A DNA stretch of 10,187 nt from Alphaproteobacteria bacterium. Lineage in GTDB: Bacteria; Pseudomonadota; Alphaproteobacteria; SHVP01. The notes beneath the pieces are model-generated. The model ran no database searches and was not told where the DNA came from. It worked only from the letters and a program-made list of their open reading frames with translations. The DNA lies in assembly GCA_026421105.1 (NCBI GenBank), contig JAPKDI010000030.1, positions 1-10,187 of the forward strand, given 5' to 3'. The position numbers and the translations under genes were made by a program. Of the stretch, positions 6,261-10,187 are shown piece after piece. Each line of letters begins with the position of its first letter. The stretch's first letter is position 1.

Positions 6261-6484
6261 AAGCTGCTGGGCATTTTATCGGATGATGAAGTCGCCCAGG
6301 TTGAAAAATTTCTGCATACCTTAAATTTCTGCTGACGTCCGCTGAGTTCGAGACAGAAATGACGGTTATCGGTAGCGACCCTAATAAATCCTGTTTTCGA
6401 GCCTGGCTGGTCACGATTGTTACCCAGGGCGTTACCCAAATTAGAAAGCGATGGATGTCTCTGAGCCGTATAGCCCGGTATGGA

Positions 6485-6507
6485 TGGTTCCGGCAGCAGG
6501 AATCGAA
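6485..6507 (-). repeat. tRNA 3'-end fragment (att-like), copy 2
   Basis: Duplicate of 3534-3556, again matching the tRNA-Thr 3' end (8166-8188) at 21 of 23 bases in direct orientation. The DNA between this copy and tRNA-Thr is about 1.7 kb and contains only the propeller gene plus non-coding sequence. That would be the extent of any att-flanked remnant before duplication. Confidence 0.52.
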
Positions 6508-6572
6508 GACGCCAGTGGCGTTTGAGTGAATTATCCGTAATTCGCGAGCGAGATAGTCAAATAGCTAAACGC

Positions 6573-7805
6573 TCACAGCGTGATAAAATCTGTGCACTCG
6601 TGGCTACTCAGATTAACCCGGGCGACGTGATCGGCGACTGAGCAGGCGACATAGGCGTTGGTCATGTCGGCGTCGAAGGCGGTGTGCGTCGACCCTTGAC
6701 CAACCTTGATGCGGGCGATTTCAACTGCGCGCGTCGCATCGTAGACCCGCACATGCTCCGACGAGTAACCGGTGGCGAAAACGACGCTACCATCCGGCGC
6801 TATGTCGAGCCCATGGGGATATGGTTCGCTCGGTAAGATGGCCGTTCGCTCCATAGTCGCGGCGTTGAATACGGCGATCGTATCGTCGCCGAAGTTGGCG
6901 ACGTAAATCGACTTTCCGTCCGGCGTTATCCGCGGTACGTGGGCCCACTCTCCGCTCCACGACTGGGCGATCATGTCGCCGTCAGGCGACACGCAACTCA
7001 ACGTACCATCGAACGTGTTGGCCGAGTAAATCCGCTCACCGGCGGCGTTCATGACCAGATGCGACGGCCCTGCGCCGACCGTGAACCGGGTCTCGACGCG
7101 TCCCTCTATAAGGTCGACGCGGGCTACCGTGCCGTCGCCCATACACGGCACGAACGCGGTTCGTCCATCGGGAGATACCACCGGGTCGTGGGGTGCCGGT
7201 CCGACCTCGATCGTTTTGTCGCGGAACCCGGTTGCGGTGGGCCAGATGATAGTGAGCGTCCCCGTTATCGGGCCGGTCACGCAGGCGATACCGTCGTCGG
7301 TAATCATTGGCAATTGCGGCGCGCCGGGCGCGCTGATGCTTGCGGCGACCTCGAGCGTTTTAGCATTCACGATAATCATGGCGTCGCCCATCGCGTCGGC
7401 GACGAATACCCAGGATTCCTGCGGGTCGACGGCGATGTGAGAGGCCATAACGGCAACGTCAGCGATGCCTGTCACGGCAGCGGTGTGTTTGTCGATACGC
7501 GCCACCCGTGACGCCCGTTCCGAAGCCCAGACCGTGCCAGAAGGCGTCGTGACTACATGATGCATACACGGCATCTCTGCCATGGCCGGTGATGCCGCGC
7601 GGCGCATTATCATGCGCCATCCGTCATCTGCAGCACGTTCGGCGGTGAAGCGGATACCACCCTCGATCAAGCCAATGCGCAATCCTGCCGGCAGGTCGTC
7701 GACAAGAACTTCGATCTGCTCTCCGGCTGTTGCCGTGTCGTAACGTCGGCAAATGGTCTGATACATTTCGCCCGGTGCTACCGAGCGGCAGTCGAATTGA
7801 TCCAT
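6573..7805 (-). CDS. DUF2249-like domain plus eight-bladed YVTN/YncE-type beta-propeller protein, copy 2
   Basis: Identical 410-residue product to the gene at 3622-4854: DUF2249-like N-terminus (1-70), then eight 40-43-residue repeats with the aligned His series at 82/83, 123, 206, 249, 289, 331 and 374. The ribosome binding site GGGGAG (7814-7819) is retained. Its upstream region runs into the native right flank rather than the duplication junction, so this copy keeps the presumed ancestral promoter region. The exception is the extra T at 7887-7889, 82-84 bases before the start codon. It converges with the copy 2 hydrolase and small ORF. Confidence 0.85.
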   Translation of the reverse strand: MDQFDCRSVAPGEMYQTICRRYDTATAGEQIEVLVDDLPAGLRIGLIEGGIRFTAERAADDGWRMIMRRAASPAMAEMPCMHHVVTTPSGTVWASERASRVARIDKHTAAVTGIADVAVMASHIAVDPQESWVFVADAMGDAMIIVNAKTLEVAASISAPGAPQLPMITDDGIACVTGPITGTLTIIWPTATGFRDKTIEVGPAPHDPVVSPDGRTAFVPCMGDGTVARVDLIEGRVETRFTVGAGPSHLVMNAAGERIYSANTFDGTLSCVSPDGDMIAQSWSGEWAHVPRITPDGKSIYVANFGDDTIAVFNAATMERTAILPSEPYPHGLDIAPDGSVVFATGYSSEHVRVYDATRAVEIARIKVGQGSTHTAFDADMTNAYVACSVADHVARVNLSSHECTDFITL

Positions 7806-8058
7806 AGTGTGAGCTCCCCGCTGGTGATCGTCGAATCAACCAACATATCCCGGATGGCCAATAATCTAGCCTCTACTATATTCAAATTTCACCGCTGCCA
7901 TATAATTTTTTCGCAGCCTCTCTCGAGGGCGCGCATCTCGATGCTCTCGCGGATCGCTGCGTCGGGCGGCGGACCACCTTTAACTGGTGGCCGAGGTCGC
8001 AAATCCCGGGGCGCCACCCTGCCACCCCCAGGTAGGGCGCTTTTCGAATCGCTCTGAC

Positions 8059-8080
8059 GCTGATTTTGCTCCTAATCAGC
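8059..8080. repeat. Hairpin GCTGATT/AATCAGC
   Basis: A perfect 7-bp inverted repeat with an 8-nt loop. No T-tract follows on either strand. It could be a structured remnant or a protein-binding site near the tRNA-Thr 3' flank. Confidence 0.4.
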
Positions 8081-8088
8081 CAACATTC

Positions 8089-8109
8089 TGTCACCTATAG
8101 TGTCACCTA
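8089..8109. repeat. Direct repeats TGTCACCTA, 12-bp period
   Basis: TGTCACCTA occurs at 8089-8097 and 8101-8109, one helical turn apart plus about 1.5 bp. The position, about 57 bp beyond the 3' end of tRNA-Thr, is where arm-type integrase sites lie in tRNA-integrated elements. That role is inferred only from position and repetition. Confidence 0.4.
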
Positions 8110-8124
8110 ATTGGTTTCGGGCAC

Positions 8125-8155
8125 AAAAAAAGACCTAGCCGTTTCGGGCTAAGTC
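8125..8155 (-). terminator. Rho-independent terminator of tRNA-Thr transcript
   Basis: Read on the minus strand, GACTTAGCC and GGCTAGGTC form a 9-position stem with one mismatch around a CGAAAC loop, followed by seven Ts (complement of A8125-8131). It begins 10 nt past the encoded CCA of tRNA-Thr and would end that transcript, and possibly the rlmB-RidA readthrough. Confidence 0.85.
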
Positions 8156-8165
8156 ATTGAAATAA

Positions 8166-8241
8166 TGGTGCCGGCTGCAGGAATCGAACCCGCGACCTAC
8201 TGATTACAAATCAGCCGCTCTACCAACTGAGCTAAGCCGGC
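8166..8241 (-). tRNA. tRNA-Thr (anticodon TGT)
   Basis: 76 nt with encoded CCA. The acceptor strands GCCGGCT and AGCCGGC pair fully, the D-arm contains GCTCAGTTGGTAGAGC, the anticodon loop is TTTGTAA with TGT at 8206-8208 (complement), and the T-arm has GGTTCGATTCC. The discriminator base is A. A strong terminator follows immediately. Its 3' end is mirrored by the partial fragments at 3534-3556 and 6485-6507, suggesting past use as an integration target. Confidence 0.97.
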
Positions 8242-8262
8242 CCTCGTCGTGAAATCGCCGGG

Positions 8263-8292
8263 ACAATAGGCGCGGGAGTGGTGCTGCGGCAA
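8263..8292 (-). promoter_or_regulatory. Candidate promoter of tRNA-Thr
   Basis: Read on the minus strand, TTGCCG (8292-8287) and TATTGT (8268-8263) are separated by 18 bp and end 21 bp before the tRNA 5' end. Spacing and position fit a sigma-70-type promoter, but both hexamers are imperfect. Confidence 0.4.
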
Positions 8293-8329
8293 CCCCGATT
8301 GTCGCATCAAAAATGCGCGCAAAAAATGA

Positions 8330-8737
8330 TCAGACGTCAACCACTGCCGTCACGTCTATTTCCACCAGTGCGCCTTCGAGCAGCAGAGCCGGTACACCGA
8401 CGCAGGTGCTGGATGCAGATTTGTCGTCACCGTAGAAATCCATCATCGCCTTCATGATAGCGGGACGGTCGCTGGGCTTGAGGTCGACCACGAAAACTCG
8501 CTGTCGTACCACATCGCCGGGAGTGGCGCCGCCCAGTTCGAGGGTGCGCCGGATGGTTTCGTAGATATAAGTTATCTGCGCGCCTAGGTCACCGGGCCCC
8601 ACCAGCTCGCCTTCAATCGTGGCTGAGACCAGTCCTGACAGATGCAGGGTCTTGCCGCCTTCGCTGATGACGAGATTGGTGAAGTGGGGTTTGTTCCAGA
8701 GAAAGTCCGGGCGAATGCGTTCGATCAAAACAGGCAT
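8330..8737 (-). CDS. RidA (YjgF/YER057c/UK114) family protein
   Basis: The 135-residue product matches the Rid family in length and pattern: HLSGLVSA at 32-39, TLELGGATPGDVVRQRVFVVD at 65-85, and VGVPALLLEGALVEIDVTAVV at 113-133, ending in the characteristic VEID. Archetypal RidA enzymes deaminate reactive enamines/imines made by PLP enzymes and use a conserved Arg (Arg105 in E. coli RidA). Here that region reads SASSTCVG, with Ser where Arg is expected. The protein therefore probably belongs to a subgroup without classical imine-deaminase chemistry, and I withhold the ridA symbol. It starts 38 nt after rlmB on the same strand, so the two may be co-transcribed. No strong Shine-Dalgarno sequence precedes the ATG (only GGATCC). 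Cytoplasmic, usually trimeric in the family. Confidence 0.88.
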   Translation of the reverse strand: MPVLIERIRPDFLWNKPHFTNLVISEGGKTLHLSGLVSATIEGELVGPGDLGAQITYIYETIRRTLELGGATPGDVVRQRVFVVDLKPSDRPAIMKAMMDFYGDDKSASSTCVGVPALLLEGALVEIDVTAVVDV

Positions 8738-8775
8738 GAGGGAGGATCCATTATGTGGTATTTTGGACTGGCGTT

Positions 8776-9591
8776 TTACTCTCTGGCGCCGCGGCTAATT
8801 TCATAGAGCGCTACAGCTGCGGCGTTCGAGACGTTGAGGCTTTCAACAGATCGCATCTGTGGGATGCATGCAAGCGTATCGCAGGATTCACGAACCAGGC
8901 GGCGCATGCCGCTTCCCTCAGCGCCCAATACAAGCGCCATGGGGCCGCCAACAGCTGCTGTGGCGATCGACTGGTCGCTCGCACCATCAAGGCCGATGCA
9001 CCAGAAATTGTTGCGTTTGAGTAGGTCCAGCGAGCGGGATAAATTGGTCTCACGCACCAGATCGACGACTTCGAGTCCGCCCGAGGCCGCTTTTGCGAGA
9101 ACACCGGTTACCGGCGGGGCGTGACGGTCCTGCATTACAAGAGCCGTAACACCGAATGCAGCGGCCGAGCGAATTATCGCACCTACGTTGTGCGGGTCGG
9201 TTACCTGATCGAGAAGCACGATACGCCCGTTGGGGCCAGCCTTGCCGATGACGGCGTCGAGGCCCGGGTCTTCGAGTGGTTGCGCATAGAGGGCGATTTG
9301 CTGATGGACGGCCCCGAACGGAAGGATTTCACCAATATCCTCGGTGCCGACCCGTTCGATCAGGGCTGTACGACCTAGCGGCTCTGCTGTGGTGTAGACG
9401 AGCTCGGCCTGATCATCATCGGCCACTAGCAAGCGTTCGCACACCCTGTCGGGGTTTGAAAGCGCGGCTAGCACACTGTGGGTTCCGTAAAGCCAGGGTG
9501 AAGAGGCGCGTTCGGTGCCCTCATTTGCACGTTGTGAGCGAGCATCACCGCGGGCTCGACGACGTGATCCAAGTTTCTGTTTTCTTGCCAT
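8776..9591 (-). CDS. rlmB: 23S rRNA (guanosine-2'-O)-methyltransferase RlmB (TrmH/SPOUT family)
   Basis: The 271-residue product has a basic N-terminal tail (1-30), then the L30e-like substrate-binding domain beginning PWLYGTHSVLAAL (32-44). The SPOUT catalytic domain carries all three motifs: motif 1 LDQVTDPHNVGAIIRSAAAF (127-146, N135, R141), motif 2 LVLGAEGSGMRRL (220-232, E225), and motif 3 IPQMRSVESLNVSNAAAVAL (243-262). The family transfers a methyl group from S-adenosylmethionine to the 2'-O of G2251 (E. coli numbering) in the P-loop of 23S rRNA. The motifs separate it from non-SPOUT methylases; close TrmH paralogues remain possible but the length and N-domain favour RlmB. It is divergent from the tRNA-Tyr/tRNA-Gly/tuf block, a common alphaproteobacterial arrangement. 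Confidence 0.93.
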   Translation of the reverse strand: MARKQKLGSRRRARGDARSQRANEGTERASSPWLYGTHSVLAALSNPDRVCERLLVADDDQAELVYTTAEPLGRTALIERVGTEDIGEILPFGAVHQQIALYAQPLEDPGLDAVIGKAGPNGRIVLLDQVTDPHNVGAIIRSAAAFGVTALVMQDRHAPPVTGVLAKAASGGLEVVDLVRETNLSRSLDLLKRNNFWCIGLDGASDQSIATAAVGGPMALVLGAEGSGMRRLVRESCDTLACIPQMRSVESLNVSNAAAVALYEISRGARE

Positions 9592-9690
9592 GATGTCGGC
9601 TCATAGGGCATTCTTACCGGGCCCGCAACGATAGATCCGTAAGAAACGCGCTCGAACGGCTGTTGTTTTTGGTTTTTCCTCCAATCGCGG

Positions 9691-9719
9691 TTGACACGAC
9701 CGGCGAAATCTACATATTG
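9691..9719 (+). promoter_or_regulatory. Sigma-70-type promoter for tRNA-Tyr/tRNA-Gly/tuf
   Basis: A perfect -35 TTGACA (9691-9696) is followed after 17 bp by ATATTG (9714-9719), or after 18 bp by TATTGC. Transcription would start near 9726, about 75 nt before tRNA-Tyr. A strong consensus -35 is expected for a stable-RNA/EF-Tu operon, and no comparable site occurs further downstream. Confidence 0.6.
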
Positions 9720-9800
9720 CGCTGCACGGGCCGGCGCTCTTTAGGCGTTCGGTGCGTTTGCTGTTGGCTGCATGATAAAAATCATGAAGCTGCGCGGCGA

Positions 9801-9885
9801 GGAGGGGTGCCTGAGCGGTTAAAAGGGGCGGACTGTAAATCCGCTGGCTATGCCTACGTTGGTTCAAATCCAACCCCCTCCACCA
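9801..9885 (+). tRNA. tRNA-Tyr (anticodon GTA)
   Basis: 85 nt, class II with a long variable arm, and encoded CCA. The acceptor GGAGGGG pairs with CCCCTCC, the anticodon stem GCGGA/TCCGC encloses CTGTAAA with GTA at 9835-9837, and the T-arm has GGTTCAAATCC. It is the first RNA of a cluster that continues with tRNA-Gly and tuf. Confidence 0.97.
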
Positions 9886-9953
9886 GCTGCAAAGGACAGA
9901 TTGATTGAGTAACGGAGCTTCGTGCCGAAAATAGAAATTACGTAATGAATTCG

Positions 9954-10027
9954 GCGGGTGTAGCTCAATGGTAGAGCAGAAGCCTTCCAAGCTTACGACG
10001 AGGGTTCGATTCCCTTCACCCGCTCCA
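9954..10027 (+). tRNA. tRNA-Gly (anticodon TCC)
   Basis: 74 nt with encoded CCA. The acceptor GCGGGTG pairs with CACCCGC, the D-arm is GCTCAATGGTAGAGC, the anticodon loop CTTCCAA has TCC at 9986-9988, and the T-arm is GAGGGTTCGATTCCCTTC. The outermost anticodon-stem position appears to be a G.A mismatch. Located 68 nt after tRNA-Tyr and 107 nt before tuf, likely in the same transcript. Confidence 0.96.
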
Positions 10028-10087
10028 AGGCTCCTGCCGACGAGCGCACGGAATGAGACGGCGGCCGGCCGAGGCGCCAACCAGAAT

Positions 10088-10104
10088 ACCGGTGTTTGGC
10101 CGGT
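10088..10104 (+). other. Small hairpin in tuf leader
   Basis: ACCGG and CCGGT form a perfect 5-bp stem around TGTTTGG, 30 nt upstream of the tuf start. It may assist tRNA-mRNA processing or be incidental. Confidence 0.2.
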
Positions 10105-10134
10105 GCAACGATTGACAGAACGCAGGGCAGTATT

Positions 10135-10187
10135 ATGTCGAAAGAGAAGTTTGAGCGAACAAAGCCGCATTGCAACGTCGGCACGAT
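10135..10187 (+). CDS. tuf: Elongation factor Tu, N-terminal fragment (continues past window)
   Basis: The first 17 codons read MSKEKFERTKPHCNVGT and an incomplete next codon begins AT, matching the very conserved EF-Tu N-terminus just before GHVDHGK. EF-Tu is the GTPase that delivers aminoacyl-tRNA to the ribosome. AGGG lies about 9 nt before the ATG. Position after tRNA-Tyr and tRNA-Gly is the usual tuf context upstream of secE-nusG. The gene is cut by the window edge, not truncated biologically. Confidence 0.95.
   Translation, partial: MSKEKFERTKPHCNVGT

Larger units (their letters stand above)
4967..7918. repeat. Tandem duplication unit 2 (2952 bp)
   Basis: Second copy of the 2016-4966 unit, in direct orientation and immediately adjacent. 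It is one base longer because of TTT at 7887-7889 where unit 1 has TT at 4936-4937. All encoded proteins are identical to those of unit 1. After 7925 the sequence departs from unit 1 and enters the flank of tRNA-Thr. Confidence 0.97.
7806..8124. other. Non-coding interval between propeller copy 2 and tRNA-Thr terminator
   Basis: No gene is supported. The part to 7918 is the 5' flank of the propeller gene. 7926-8058 is GC-rich; all six frames give low-complexity Arg/Pro/Gly-rich strings with no family signature. The remainder contains the hairpin at 8059-8080 and the TGTCACCTA direct repeats at 8089-8109. A weak minus-strand promoter for the propeller gene may lie at 7865-7890 (AT-rich), but no clear -35/-10 pair is seen. 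Confidence 0.5.

Noticed and set aside
7882..8094. Minus-strand 70-codon ORF and overlapping 86-codon plus ORF near the right end of unit 2
   Set aside because: Both straddle the duplication edge and a GC-rich stretch, with no ribosome binding site or recognisable domain.
9663..9908. Plus-strand ORF through tRNA-Tyr (ending VPERLKGADCKSAGYAYVGSNPT)
   Set aside because: This is tRNA-Tyr read as protein, a well-known spurious annotation.
10112..10117. TTGACA just upstream of tuf as a separate tuf promoter
   Set aside because: The matching -10 position would fall within the start codon region, so it could not produce a usable leader.
9601..10170. Minus-strand ORF of 189 codons across the tRNA cluster
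   Set aside because: Its strings GAGEGNRTLVV and GLDLNQRRHSQRIYSPPL are the familiar translations of antisense tRNA genes; the real features are tRNA-Tyr and tRNA-Gly on the plus strand.
1..10187. CRISPR array or insertion sequence
   Set aside because: No regularly spaced short repeats and no transposase or terminal inverted repeats were found; the only large repeat is the two-copy tandem unit.

Overview
The window looks like a chromosomal segment from an alphaproteobacterium. The right edge carries a conserved housekeeping block in an order common in that class: rlmB (minus strand), then tRNA-Tyr(GTA), tRNA-Gly(TCC) and the first 17 codons of tuf (EF-Tu) on the plus strand. GC content is fairly high and the tRNA genes encode their CCA ends. 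I cannot resolve the order or genus.

Region by region: 1-237 is non-coding and begins with a short perfect hairpin. 238-1410 (minus) is a cytoplasmic serine beta-lactamase/esterase-fold hydrolase. 1568-1860 (minus) is a decayed, once-secreted thermonuclease-like (SNase) gene with two frameshifts. From 2016 to 7918 the sequence is an immediate tandem duplication of one ~2.95-kb unit. Each unit carries a YdjM-type (DUF457) membrane metal-dependent hydrolase and a small ORF of unknown function with an in-frame stop (both plus strand). It also holds a 23-bp tRNA 3'-end fragment and, on the minus strand, a DUF2249-like plus eight-bladed beta-propeller protein. 7919-8165 has no gene; it holds hairpins, a 9-bp direct repeat pair and the tRNA-Thr terminator. 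tRNA-Thr(TGT), a RidA-family gene and rlmB follow, all minus strand.

tRNA-Thr appears to divide two kinds of DNA. To its right is ordinary core chromosome. To its left, on the tRNA 3' side where integrative elements insert, lie accessory genes, a pseudogene, a tRNA 3'-end remnant and the duplication. I see no integrase, so a decayed island is an inference.

The duplication is the main structural event. The two copies differ by one base (TT at 4936-4937 versus TTT at 7887-7889), and the breakpoints share the 7-bp microhomology TCTCTCG. This points to a very recent event, or possibly an assembly artefact that should be excluded first. The junction gives the second YdjM-type gene a new upstream region. 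The most interesting protein is the duplicated propeller. Eight 40-43-residue repeats start with an aligned His in seven of eight blades, behind a DUF2249-like N-terminal domain, an arrangement that recalls haem d1-type propellers. Its function is unknown and no pathway partner is present in the window.
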